Below are positions 1 to 10,104 of a DNA stretch of 64,000 nt, in pieces. Location: NCBI RefSeq assembly GCF_016920785.2, contig NW_024609836.1:64459930-64523929 (forward strand). The letters run 5' to 3'. This stretch comes from Ixodes scapularis (Eukaryota > Arthropoda > Arachnida > Ixodida > Ixodidae). Within the stretch, counting starts at the first letter, position 1. Every line of letters begins with the position of its first letter. The notes below the pieces were generated by a model. It searched no databases and was not told where the DNA came from. It saw nothing but the letters and a program-made list of their open reading frames with translations. The translations under genes and the position numbers were made by a program.

Positions 1-784
1 GGAAAGGGCATGTCGGAAACAAACCAAATTTTGAAGTGAATTAGTATATCATGCATACTCGAGGGTATAAAGGTCCATCCGTCCCAGTAACTGCTTCACT
101 AGGTTGAAACATATGAAACACTGTCTATTTTATCATGAGGAAGTGGATGGGAATGCAAAAAACTGCTTTTATGCAGACTGACAACCCCTCGGTACCCCGA
201 CAAGGCAAAAATAACACGAGACCGAAAAAGAATAAAAAAAAAAAAAGTTCATAATTTCATATATTATTAGTTGTCATTTCTTCTTTTTTTCGAGGGAAGG
301 GGGGGGGGGGGGGAGTGGGGGCGTTTTATTCTATTGTTTTTTTTTCCGATGCCACCTCATTTTGTAACTTGTGTTCTCCTTGAGCGTATTTGATGAAGAG
401 ATTTTACAGAATGTAAAACTTGCAGTATTCTTTTTTTATAGATGGTTCTATTAAAGAAAATTCAATCAGCGCTTTGTGATAACATGGTAAAACACTCGTA
501 AATTGTATTAAAATTTACGTAAAGGCCACGATCCGAAAACTACAAAAACTGTTTGCCAGTCAAAAGTAGAGTGTTTTTCCCTATTCGCAGACAAATTTAT
601 TTCGGCGTGCCTTATAACACCAATACTATGAAATAGTTTGAGTATTACATCAATGGTGCTTGACATAACATATCAGGACAGAGTTGATTTCAGGACGAAA
701 CCGTTTTTCGTTAGTACGTCTTTCTTAAATTGTTATATAAAATAATTTCATTCATATTCAATATTTCACCGAATTTCTCTGCAG
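1..784 (+). other. intron 1 of Kunitz gene A (gene-free)
   Basis: This stretch aligns by eye with intron 1 of gene B (about 23240-23956) and of gene C (about 42130-42871), so the window opens inside the first intron of a gene whose signal exon lies upstream. It holds a G run at 299-313, an AT-rich stretch and, at its end, a pyrimidine-containing acceptor finishing in cag at 784. I see no coding exon in it. Confidence 0.7.
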
Positions 785-2910
785 AGCATATCTGCAGATC
801 AGCACATGGTGTGTCAATTTGCGCCCCTGATACCCCGTTAAAATCGTTATTCTACTTTGACGACAACACCAACCAATGCGAGGAATACTATGGATGTGGA
901 AAGGGCTTCACAGACTTTTTGACCTTGAAGTCCTGTAAAAATGCCTGCCCTTACGGTAAGTTTTGTGTATATTTTCTTTTCTTCCATTCAACACGGGCCA
1001 TAGTCTATGCTGTTGTTTTGCTACGGAGCTTTGTGACGTGTCACGTATTAAACAAGTACCACGCTTACCTGGATCTTAGAACTGCCACTACGCAGTCTGT
1101 TTACAGAAGCACTATAGTATCAGACAGCTAAGCGCAGTCTTGAAAATTACAATTGCTGTATTCGGTTGTACATTTCTGGTTATATCAGTATAGTGCTACA
1201 TCATGAGCCTTTTGGTAGACCCTGCGAAATGTCTGCGAGTTTACTTACCCTCAAAACACTCAAAGAGCCAATCATTGCGATGTAGGAAATCAGCTCAGCG
1301 AATGATGAGGCGGAACATCTGTTTAGACCTAAAAATGAAGTCCCTGCTGTGGCATTACCCAATGCAGAGCGTCATGCTTGCATTGCGTGATGAAACAGCG
1401 CAGACTTAATTTTAAGGTATAAACAGATGTTCCGCCTCATCATTCGCTGAACTAATTTCGTAGATATCAGAGATTGGCTCTTCGAGTGTTGTGTGGGTGA
1501 GTGGACTTTAAGGCATTTCTTAGAGCGTATAGGGTAGTAGCGAACTTATATTACGAGAGGAGAACGCGAAAAGCGCAATCGTTATAATGTTAAATGTTTG
1601 AGCATATCATTAAAAATATTATTGTGTATGGCACATGAAATAACGATTTTACTCTTGCTCACCGTGAATATTTTTGCCTAGTGTCAATACTCTTCTTGCT
1701 GCTACTCTTTAAGTGTACTTAAAAATAAATATGACCAAATCAGGCTTTGGTACCAAGCAGCGCATTCTGCAAGGTATAGGAAGGTTTTATTGACTACCAA
1801 CTCCTAATGGCATCTTATAAAAATAGATGGTAAGATTATTTCAAGGTTGCGCTCATCGGCCCCCAAACAAATATGTTTAATTTATGTTTCTTTTGTACAA
1901 AACAAGGAATACAAACAAAAAGAAAAACAGACGCGGTTTGACGCTGAGTAACATTTGTATTCTCGCGCAGGTAAAAACAAGCCAAAGTCACCGAAGAACT
2001 CAAAGTCTATTGGACAATGATTCGGTAACTCTCACCAACCAATATCGCGATCTAAACAAAACCAGATTCGTTATACGAGCAGAATGTTATTCGTTTATTG
2101 TGCATTGCATCGTGATATCTAACGGTCTTGTAGTGAATGTTTGCGGCTTGATTTTCACCAGCATTTACTCCCATGTAAGAATCATGTATTTTAGATAAAA
2201 ATGTTCTTGTGTGGTTAATTGCTCGACCAAATTATTTTATTTTCAATTAAATATATGTTTATAGTTGAGTTAAACAAAGTGACTGTAACTTTGTGACGTA
2301 TGCGGATGCCCTGCGTGTGCGCAGGCGCCACATCGCTGCGCGGCACCTCCGAATACTCGTGCTGCGCATACCCGTGGCGCATTCGAGGCCAGATTTCGTA
2401 TCGCGAAAACCGGGTGCGGTAGCTGACGAATGCTATCGCATTAAAAAACAGAAACCTCGCCGAGCGTATGATTTTACATGCGGGTAATTGCCAGTAAAAA
2501 AACCATTTCAATTGTCACTGAAGACGACGGGCTTATATTATACCAAGTTCAATAATGCTAACTGCTTCAGCAGAGTAATGTTACCCGCATATGCTCTATT
2601 TTGTATTACTGCTTCTTATACTTTTACACTTGTCACTGCAAACCCGCATGCCTGCATTATTTCTTCTTTGAAGGTGTAAAGTATTGTGTCAAACAAACAT
2701 GCCCTCTAACAATCACGTTCGTTATAGCTGCACCTCTAGAATAGCTGTACACTCGAATTGTTCACATTGTGCACAGTCAGTTTTGGCAAATATTGCAACA
2801 TAATTAATGTTGAAGTCGGCGCTATTATAGATTGCACACGCGCTCAAGTGAAACCAACGCGCTTAATCCTCTTTCTAATTTCAGGGAAACCGAAAGCGCG
2901 CCATCGCTGA
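785..2910 (+). CDS. Kunitz-domain secreted protein, gene A (5' partial)
   Basis: The Kunitz exon is 785-955 (171 nt), between a cag acceptor and a GTAAG donor, entered and left in phase 1. It encodes EHICRSAHGVSIC... with six cysteines spaced C-8-C-18-C-5-C-12-C-3-C, ending CPYG. That is a single, non-canonical Kunitz/BPTI domain of the kind common in ticks. The residue after Cys2 (position P1 in BPTI) is Ala followed by Pro, so trypsin-type inhibition through this loop is unlikely. Two downstream terminal exons are in compatible phase: 1971-2020 (tail GKNKPKSPKNSKSIGQ) and 2885-2910 (tail GKPKARHR). The signal-peptide exon should lie upstream of the window. Gene A is the most divergent of the three readable paralogues. 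Predicted role: secreted protease or channel modulator; the target is unknown. Confidence 0.82.
956..1970 (+). other. intron 2 of gene A, short form
   Basis: Sequence between the Kunitz exon donor (gtaagt at 956) and the acceptor tctcgcgcag ending at 1970. It contains the 237-bp foldback element listed separately and AT-rich unique-looking sequence. The equivalents in genes B and C are 24128-25147 and 43043-44045, nearly the same length. Confidence 0.6.
1255..1491. mobile_element. intronic foldback/MITE-like palindrome, copy A
   Basis: Starts aacactcaaagagccaatc and ends with the inverted copy gattggctcttcgagtgttg, with long complementary arms and only a short centre. The same element sits in the same intron position in genes B (24430-24667) and C (43345-43581), so it predates the gene duplications. 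This copy has mismatches in the right arm. It could be a MITE or a transcribed hairpin. Confidence 0.65.
1971..2020 (+). other. candidate terminal exon 1 of gene A (basic tail)
   Basis: After acceptor gcgcag the 50 nt complete the split Gly codon and read GKNKPKSPKNSKSIGQ then TGA at 2018-2020. The frame and stop position are kept in B (25148-25197) and C (44046-44095). The tail is Lys-rich, which is compatible with heparin or cell-surface binding, but that role is inference. No obvious AATAAA follows closely. Confidence 0.6.
2021..2884 (+). other. intronic/3'UTR sequence between alternative terminal exons, gene A
   Basis: No further exon is recognised. Positions about 2290-2700 are a block shared with gene C (46205-46640) and missing from gene B, where sequence jumps directly to the ggcgctcttaac stretch at 27073. 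A lacks the LINE remnant that occupies this interval in B and C. Confidence 0.5.
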
Positions 2911-2985
2911 CTCAGGAGAACATCTTTGATACAGCAGCCGGAAGACCCGACAAGGCGCTAAAACCTAATAAAATAGAGCATTAAA
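2885..2985 (+). other. candidate terminal exon 2 of gene A plus 3'UTR
   Basis: After acceptor ctaatttcag, reading on from the Kunitz exon (phase 1) gives GKPKARHR and TGA at 2908-2910. AATAAA lies 57 bases beyond the stop. A second frame stays open over the whole stretch to TAA at about 2982 (begins ETESAPSLTQENIF) and is also open in B and C. It would need an upstream exon ending in phase 2. Confidence 0.6.
2967..2972 (+). terminator. poly(A) signal AATAAA, gene A
   Basis: AATAAA followed 8 nt later by ATTAAA. The same position relative to the terminal exon carries AATAAA in genes B (27224) and C (46895), so this is the likely cleavage signal for the form with the short basic tail. Confidence 0.65.
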
Positions 2986-3363
2986 CGAACATCGTTTGAG
3001 TCTTCGTTCTTTGCTTTCAGTTTCTATTGAAGGCAGTCTCGTGATTACAGTCATTGAATTTAAACCTAGCTCTTTCTGTTGTGTTATCGAAGCCCTCAAT
3101 AATATTTGTTGATTTATCCCAAAATATTAGCGTCTGTCAAATTTGACATTCTTTTCTTTAAAAAAAAGCTTCGAGCACGATCGATCAAATATATTTCTCC
3201 TGGAAACGTAATGAGATGTTGGAGACATTTTCCAAACTTCGCTTTAATTCTCGTGAGGGATGCCTTCTTTGAAGAGCTGATACACCGGTCATGTCATTCT
3301 GAAAGAATGAAAGAATATATACGGCACCGAGCATATTTTTATTCCTCGCTTTGCTGATATGCG
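2986..3363 (+). other. 3' flank of gene A, no gene seen
   Basis: Downstream flank, shared with B (27245-27540) and C (46915-47293). An imperfect palindrome around cattctgaaagaatg lies near 3295. I recognise no gene. Confidence 0.5.
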
Positions 3364-3520
3364 CAGGGTCGAACCGGAACCATATCGAAAACCTGAACCG
3401 AACCGTTATTTTTATATAACCGGAATTCCCAAACTAAATCTTCGCCACTATCTTGGAACAAAACCGGAAACCGGAAAAAAAAGTAATTTTATCGGTAATT
3501 GGTTCAAAGCGGTTCCCGGT
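3364..3520. mobile_element. hAT-like element X, left-end type, block A
   Basis: Starts cagggtcgaaccggaacc and continues with repeated gaaccg/ccggaa words. This matches, inverted, the right-end type cluster at 19541-19660 that finishes in ttcggttcgacaccctg. It is probably a terminal fragment of the hAT-like family whose transposase C-terminus is at 19189. The 8 bases flanking the two ends do not match, so they are not proven to be the ends of one insertion. Confidence 0.5.
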
Positions 3521-3932
3521 GATTTTTTTTTTTTTTTTTGTTATTACAGGTTTAGAGTTTTAGAAATATAAATTGGCAACTATAATTCCATGTCAGATTT
3601 TTATTTACCGAATCGATCGATTTAAGCGCTCGGCGCATGGGTGACGCCGTCATAACTTTAGTTCACGAGAATCAGACGGCCGCGCATGCCAGGGCTCGTG
3701 CCGTCTCGTGATCCACGAGCGCAGCGCTCCCGCAAGCTTATAATTGCACGTGCGCTTGTTCTGCCAGTCTCAGTTCGTTGAGCTTCTGTGAAAAATCACA
3801 CAAAAGGAAGACAATCAGCGCCTAACCCCCCTACCCCTTACCCCCTAAAAAAAAGAAACTGAAAAAGAAAGACAGGTTTTTGGACGCCCGCGCTTCTTAA
3901 GCCTTGACCTTGGAGGAGTATGCGATTGTAGC
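3521..3932. other. conserved flank, no gene recognised
   Basis: Poly-T run, then moderately GC-rich sequence with cgatcgat and a short inverted pair around gacggccgcgcatgcc. Block C has the same sequence at about 47460-47865. No ORF with recognisable similarity. Confidence 0.4.
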
Positions 3933-4322
3933 ACAGTAGAAATTTGGGCTAGTTGGTTCATGATCAGTATATACAGCGCCAAAAAACGACAGGACAAAAG
4001 GAGAGTAAGCAGGACGAGGCGCATCGCAACTAAAATTTATTTATGAAAAACACATAATATATAGGCCTTTAAAAACGCCTATTCATCCCATCAATCCAGA
4101 AGACCTCTTGATAAAATCAAACTCTTTCCCTGAGAGGGCAAGGGAAGGCTCGCTAACGCATTCATCTCCCTTTGCTCCAATCTCAAACGCCTCGTGCACT
4201 TCTCGGCATATTTTATCTTAATATTTCGCCAGAACCTTCACATCATGCAAAACTGGTGAGCACGGGCAGCGTGCCCGATTGCTCTCCTTTTGTCTTGTCT
4301 TTTTTTGGCGCTGTATATACTG
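3933..4322. mobile_element. TIR element inserted in block A only
   Basis: Inner TIRs tcagtatatacagcgcc (3964) and ggcgctgtatatactga (ends 4323), with complementarity extending to the adjoining aaaaaacgacagga. The direct repeat gattgtagc flanks it (3924-3932 and 4322-4330). Block C shows the uninterrupted site at about 47860 (attgtagcacgtttgtcc). About 30 nt left of the left TIR (containing gggctagttggttcatga) also belong to the insert. MITE or short DNA transposon; no ORF. Confidence 0.7.
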
Positions 4323-4329
4323 ATTGTAG

Positions 4330-4660
4330 CCCGTTTGTCCCGCGGCTGGCCCCCTGTCTGAAACGCCACGGTCCGTTTCCCCCAAGTATTAAGTTCCCTG
4401 CCTTATCTTTTCTGAGTATGAGCTCCGCAGTGATTCTGAGTTATTCCTATGCTTTTCAACGTTGCAATACTGTTAGACGAATTTGCACAGAAATATATAC
4501 TGTTCGAGGAAATTTCTACAATGCTAAAATCCCAAAGCACTGTTTTTAATTCGGGAATTCATGTAGGTTTAGCTCATCGTTCAAACATGTTTATTCGCTT
4601 GATGAGCTCCACAAAATGTATAAATATTAGAATGGACTTTCCAGAGAACGATATTAGTCG
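4330..4660 (+). pseudogene. unrecognised ORF fragment, block A (broken)
   Basis: The corresponding frame in block C (47851-48243) is open for 130 codons and reads FVPRLAPCLKRHG...FQRCNTVSRIFAQKYTLFEEIS. In A the same protein is split by a frame change near 4480: one frame carries CNTVRRICTEIYT, another ILFEEISTMLKSQSTVFNSG. Two diverged copies showing the same words suggest former coding sequence, perhaps from a transposon. I cannot name the family. Confidence 0.35.
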
Positions 4661-5377
4661 TCGGAGTCCCTGCTTGACTGAACAGGTCGCAAATAATGGT
4701 TCATTAAAATTTTATTTTAAAATCACAATCGTATCATCAACGGCACGCCATTTTCTAATCACTTCTTCTAGGGACAGTGCTGCTGTATTCGTAGCACACA
4801 GACAGAAACGGTTGAGGCTGTGCTCAAATAATATCTTCTTTTGTAAGGTACTTCGCAACGATTACACACAATGTTTGTAACATAAACAAGCTGCTTCACA
4901 TGTGTATTTACAGGAAACAATACATTGTTCTCCCAACTTCGTTGAAATGGGCATGAAAGAGCGCGACCATCACTTGGTAGAAGTTTCATTTGCAGATAGA
5001 GTGGTTACAGTAAAATATCATTTCTTTTTTTCCACAATAAGACTCGATTTACTTCAACATTATTTTTTTCGTGTCGCTTCCACAGCCCTTCTACGTTCGT
5101 ACTTTTGTGTTACAGGACATCAGATAATGTGCGAAAGGAAATGGCACGATCGATGCTGCATAGCCTATGTTTTGGGAACATTAAATAAAAAAATATTTGT
5201 CTTCACCTTGCACTGCACGTTTCAGCACGGAAGTTCCTGTTTGGTTATAATGTTTTTACTTACTTAAAAGAAATATATCGTTATTTAACTTACCGAGTTA
5301 CAACTACGGTCGAATTAGTAAAAATGCTTTAATTACTCTCATTGATATTTTCTCGCATAGTGAATAAGATTAGTTAA
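4661..5377. other. conserved AT-rich sequence, no gene recognised
   Basis: Colinear with 48245-48925 in block C and diverged by many substitutions and small indels. Open frames here are not preserved between the copies. Confidence 0.4.
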
Positions 5378-6239
5378 AAAGTGAAATCCGTTTACAAATC
5401 CCTGTAACGCCGAATTGGAGCGCAGCTCTTGAGGAGGAGGAGTGAAGGGTACTGAGGGGAGGGTAGACCCCTCCTCCTTCTCCTCCTCCTCCCCTCATTC
5501 TTTAATATGCTCCGGGGGGGTGTCACGTGACTTCGGGGTGGGGGGACACGTGACCTCGGGGAGGCGTGACCTGGGGGTCACGTGACCTTGGGTGTCACGT
5601 GACCTTGGGTGTCAGGTGGGGGTCACCTCAAGGTCACGTGACCCCCAAGGTGACCCCCACGTGACACCCACGTGACCTCAGGGGGTCACGTGACCTTGGG
5701 GGTCACTAAACCTTGGGGGTCACGTGACCTTGGGGGTCACTAAACCTTGGGGGTCACGTGACCTGGAGGGGTCACGTGACCTTGGGGAGGAGACCGCGTG
5801 ACCTCGGGAGTCACGTGACCTCAGAGGGGTCACGTGACCTTCAGGGGGTCACGTGGGGGTCACCTTGGGGTCACGTGACCTTGAGATGACCTTGGGAGGT
5901 CACGTGACCTGGAGGGGTCACGTGACCTTGGGGAGGAGACCACGTGACTTCGGGGGTCACGTGACCTCTGGGGGTCACGTGACCTTCAGGGGGTCACGTG
6001 GGGTCATCTTGGGGTCACGTGACCTTGAAATGACCTTGGGAGGGGTCACGTGACCTCGGGGGTCCGTGACCTTCAGGGGGTCACGTGGGGTCATCTTGGG
6101 GTCACGTGACCTTGAAATGACCTTGGGAGGGGTCACGTGACCTTGGTATGACCTTGGTTACGCCGACGCCGACGGCGACGGCGACGCCGACGGCGACGCC
6201 GCTCAAGCCGGGAACGGGCCCCTAAGAGCTGCGCTCTAA
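5378..6239. mobile_element. satellite-bearing TIR element Z, block A only
   Basis: Block C reads straight through (ttaaaaacataaccg at about 48920), while A carries about 860 extra bases here. Near the left end is gagcgcagctctt (5418) and at the right end its inverse aagagctgcgctc (about 6223), preceded by GC-rich gacggcgacgcc repeats and gggaacgggcccc. A taaaa direct repeat may mark the target site. The interior is the CACGTG array. A related end occurs at 15811. No transposase is present. Confidence 0.6.
5514..6150. repeat. GTCACGTGAC minisatellite array
   Basis: I count about 20 exact GTCACGTGAC decamers plus several degenerate ones, separated by G-rich spacers such as cttgggg and ctcgggg. 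A longer unit of roughly 150-170 bp repeats from about 5760, containing ggggaggagacc(g/a)c and cttcagggggtcacgtg. Frames across it are low-complexity and not genes. Confidence 0.9.
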
Positions 6240-7170
6240 AACATACCCGAAACCAAAAGCTGGTATGCGTATTCCCTGAGGTGTTATTTTCTTAGCGGTC
6301 TAACTCTCAGGAGGTGCTATTTTTATGCGTTGTGTACTCGTTGTTTTCAGGTTCTGAGCATTTTCAAGTGGAAATCAAGAAGAAAATTAATCCGCATGAT
6401 TCCCTTTGCTTTGCTAAACCAGATTATCCGGACCTTCTGGCAACAATATGCATCTGGCGGTTCCATCTACTGCCGGGCGTGAGAGGTTGAGCTTGCGTAC
6501 TCTCTCCCGAGCTGAAACAAGCACGGCGTCAACAAAAAATACGAACAATTATAAGGAAGCCAACAAAATACCTCCGTCATAAACGACCAACAACCATACA
6601 AGTCGGAGAACATCGGTTAAATTGAAGTGCTTTCATGCACGCATGTGTTTGTAGAGTTATTTCATCTCCGCAATTTTACCACCCAACGTTTGTTTATTTC
6701 TTTTTAAATGCACTCACTTTGCCTCTTCAAAACCCAGCAGCTTTCTATGCATGTATGGTGTCGTCACCCTGAGACAAACACACACCAAGGCACTCTATAT
6801 TGAATAAAAAAAACCTTGTATTTCATTCACAACTTTAGGGCACCAAAGACTTATTCAAGTAAAACAGTTGGCATTGTACCAAGTAAAGCCTACGCCGATT
6901 TTTTTTTCTGATATATATACAGTTTTTATTTTGTAGATACTGCTGTAGCACGTCGTTGACAGCATAATAATAAAACTGCAGCCGCACCGATAAAGAACTG
7001 CAGTCCCACCGATCTCTGTGCGCTTTTTTCACGATTCGTTGTACGCGCCGTAGCAAGGATCAAAAGTTTACCAACAAAACCAGAAAACAAAAGCAGTAAG
7101 TTGAAATATCAGTCAGTATCCTGCACTGGCGATACTGGCCAGCTATGTATTGTGTTTATACCTACTTCGT
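6240..7170. other. conserved flank, no gene recognised
   Basis: Colinear with about 48925-49850 of block C. It contains a minus-strand frame (6835-7056) interrupted in C. Nothing recognisable. Confidence 0.4.
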
Positions 7171-7790
7171 TTCATCTTGTGTTGAATCGCAGTGGAAGAT
7201 TAGGAACCTCTTCATCCACTCAAGCGCAAGTCAGAAGTGACGTCACCAGGCACTTTGGGCGTGTATCAGTACGTAACGTGTCACCTCTGAACTGGCATTT
7301 CATTTGCTATGGGGGCCCCCAGCCTTCCGATGCGACAGGCCAAACGTCATCCCCCCCTCCAGGTCTCATGATCTGCGTCGCAGGTGCCTGTTCTTCTTTT
7401 GACTTCCCTGCCAAAAATAAGGGTCTAGTATCAATCCGCAAAAACTAAATCCGGTTTAAAATCAATCCGCGGACAGTCCGCAAAGAGACACTCCGGTTTG
7501 CACAAACCGAGATTTTTCGGACTTCGGCTTAACGTCACACCGGAGAAAATCCCGGGAGGAAATCTCCGGTTTCTACAAAGCGGACATCGACAACTCCAGT
7601 TAAAGAGCGAACCATAGAAATTCCAGAAAGGCAATCTCCGATTTGCACATGTAGTGGTGTTGTACAGGCCGATGTTTCCAGATTATACTACATGCCAACT
7701 GCAACAACTGTTAGTTATTCATTCCCGCCATTTTGGAAATTCCCTCCCGGGGTTGTTTACGTCCAAATGCTCTGACTACTACATTTATTC
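7171..7790. repeat. CCGG/CTCCGG-rich repeat block, block A
   Basis: Contains repeated words cggagaaa, atctccggtttctacaaagcggacatcgaca and ccgatgtttccagattatactacatgccaactgcaac. Block C carries the same sequence with an extra tandem unit (50211-50625). No coding evidence. Confidence 0.5.
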
Positions 7791-8430
7791 TCCTTGAATG
7801 CTTTTTTTATATATACCTCATCCCGCCGAAAAAGAAAGAAAAGAGAAGAAAACGAATGAAATTAAAGTAGTTCACATAAAGTTCAGCTTTCAACCCCAAA
7901 CGAAGTCCTTAAGATTCCCAGGTGGCTTTCTGGTTTTTCGGGGGTACTACTATGAGGTGGCGGTCTTGGGGATGTTCAATACAACTTGGCTCGGCACTGA
8001 TGTCTTGGCATTGCTAGGCTCGGGACAGCTTCGTGATCAAGGCCTAGCATGCAGGTTTGGTCCTGGTAGCCCTGCTGGAAAAATATAAGGCTTACGAGAA
8101 ATTCATGTGTTTAGTGGACACGAGGAAGATACGATTTCTCATTTTATACGAGAAGTGATATGAGATCCTCATTTAATTTGATTTCTCGTCTCATCTGAGA
8201 TTCTCATTTGACACATGGACCCATATGATTTCCTTTTCCGCGAGATTCTTATTTAATCCATGGAGTCTCCGTTAGATAGTTATTGAACTGTTGTCTTCGT
8301 GTTCTGAAATACATGTTAAAGAATCATGTTTCGCATGAGGAATGAAGTTTCTCATTATTGCGAGAACATTTAAGGCGTCGGTCCAGACGTGTACGTTGAT
8401 ATACTGGCCAGAAAAATGAATCCCTCAGAA
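7791..8430. other. conserved flank with gagat/ctcat repeats
   Basis: Shared with 50675-51280. At 8100-8260 there are loosely repeated agatttctcat / tgagattctcatt words on both strands, giving weak inverted repeats. No gene recognised. Confidence 0.4.
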
Positions 8431-8442
8431 AGTCAAACTACC

Positions 8443-8683
8443 TTTATTCTGCAGTGCCAGAAGGGGAGAGAGGGCGCTGTAAGGGAGACAGTGTCTACAA
8501 AAGCGCCATCTCGTCTGCCTGTGCTGCTGCCTCTTGGCCCTTCTTGCGTAGGGCTTTTTTCCACCATGTCAAGGTGTCCTGTACATAGGTAGCCAAGGGT
8601 GTGTTCGTCTTCGCCAGCCTAGTGTCGACTTCTTCCTTGGGCCTGTTCCCAATGTAGGCACGTAGGGCAGTTGAAGAACAGAA
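8443..8683 (-). CDS. unrecognised minus-strand terminal-exon-like ORF, block A
   Basis: Read on the minus strand, an open frame runs from about 8683 to a TAG at 8495-8497, and AATAAA lies 47 bases after it (8443-8448). The protein ends with LRAYIGNRPKEEVDTRLAKT, then NTPLATYVQDTLTWWKKAL, a Lys/Arg/Gln/Ala-rich stretch, and EMALL. An in-frame stop upstream means any real exon begins with a splice acceptor I cannot place with confidence. The block C copy (51307-51545) has a 1-nt deletion beside the IGN codons and several changes, so it looks broken. Composition suggests genuine coding sequence (amphipathic helix with Trp pair). I do not recognise the family. Confidence 0.4.
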
Positions 8684-8689
8684 ACAGAA

Positions 8690-9244
8690 AAGGACTCACA
8701 ATAATCAACATATGACTTCAATAGACTCCACATGAAACATATTTGCAGAGCCAATTAAAGGAGCAGTGCAAAGATTTCCGGACTTTGGTCAGACATTTGT
8801 GGAAGTTGCCCTTATTCGGCACTCGAAAAGTAAAGAACAAAGAGCCGTTTTCGCCTGCGTGTCCTAGCTGTGTAGAAAAAGAAATATTGGCATTTCTGGG
8901 ACACCTCAACTAACTCGCAGTCATCAGGGTCAACAGCTCAATGACCTAATTAGGTTTACGCATATGTTCCTGTGTGATGATCTCTCGAAGTACTTTTATT
9001 CTCCCTCTCTCTCTGCTGACATTAGTGAGCGTTAAGCTGCAGCTTAGACCCGGGCGACGTCATGTAACCTTTTCGCCGTAGTTCCTTCAGCTGCCGATCG
9101 CGGCTGCAGATCGGGGGAAAACTAGACTTTTACTTTGCAATTACACAATGCAATCGCGACATTTCGATGCATGGAGAAGATTTCTGTATCCTCCGGTACA
9201 CGATAAACAAATGTAGAAGTTACGATGCAAATTATTTTCATCTT
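8690..9244. other. conserved flank, no gene recognised
   Basis: Very similar to 51560-52110 in block C, over 90 percent by eye, one of the least diverged A/C intervals. It includes a tcatctctc/ctctctctct tract. No recognisable gene. Confidence 0.45.
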
Positions 9245-9738
9245 AACATTGTTGCTTCATCTCTCTAACCAAAACCAATAATTTGTATCACTTGCCTCTG
9301 CATTCGGGATGCGTGCCATGTGCCCACATGCCTTGTCCATGTGAACAGAACTAACAGGTGGTGCAGCGATCTTTTCAAGCAAGTAAGGGGTGTTAAACTG
9401 TGAGAATGCGGAATTGATTGCCGACTTCACCCTGAGTTGCCTTGTAGAATTTACCATTGAGACCTTAATGATTATATCAGCGAGCCATTTTGCCACAGAC
9501 TGGCACTACTTCTAGTGGGTCCGTGGTGCAAATATATCAACGATGTTCGGCCCCCCAACGACCACGTGCTATGAAAAAGCGATTTGTTTAGGGCTCGGCG
9601 ATCGATCGATCAACCTTCCGATTAATCGATTAAGGCTCTAATTGCGATCTACCATTTTGACCGGTTAATGTTTTTTTTTTTTTTTTCTTATTTGGTACCC
9701 GAAAAATATTAACTTCCTAGATTTTTCTTTACTTTCTC
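9245..9738. other. about 490 bp present in A, absent from C
   Basis: Block C passes directly from gcaaattattttcatctta to ctcacaccactaccacg. In A the gap holds a minus-strand 79-codon frame, a gattaatcgattaa palindrome region with tandem gatc (9597-9630), and a T run. It could be an insertion in A or a deletion in C; no clear TIR or target duplication was found. Confidence 0.45.
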
Positions 9739-10104
9739 TCACACCACTACCACGATCGTGAACAAACACGGGAACTCGCTCCTGCTGGGGAATGTAAATA
9801 AAATGTCTTATATTGGAGTAGGAGCAACAATCCGGGAGTGTCTTTGAACCGCTTGCTAACAGAACCTTGAACTACATATCCTCAGTATAAAATGTACATT
9901 GCGCCGTGTTTAAGATTCTCAACAAAGTTGTCAAAATATAATTTAATAGTTTCGTATTTTAGAGATATTTGTCTGAAAATCAACGCGACCGATCAGTTTA
10001 CTAAACGGTGACGATTAATCGGGATAAAATGTCCGATCCACGCCCAGCCATGGTTTTAAAAATGTTAACAGTTTTTGTCTGCCGTTTATGAACAAAAGAA
10101 TGAT
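9739..10104. other. conserved flank, no gene recognised
   Basis: Matches 52140-52496 of block C. AT-rich, no preserved ORF. Confidence 0.4.

Noticed and set aside
730..1131. 133-codon frame starting MLYKIISFIFNISPNF before the Kunitz domain
   Set aside because: The part before the cag acceptor at 784 is intron: the same gap separates signal and Kunitz exons in genes B and C. The tail beyond 955 reads through a GTAAG donor.
5853..6053. ORF with repeated GSRDLEMTLGG
   Set aside because: Translation of the GTCACGTGAC satellite; no start context or family.
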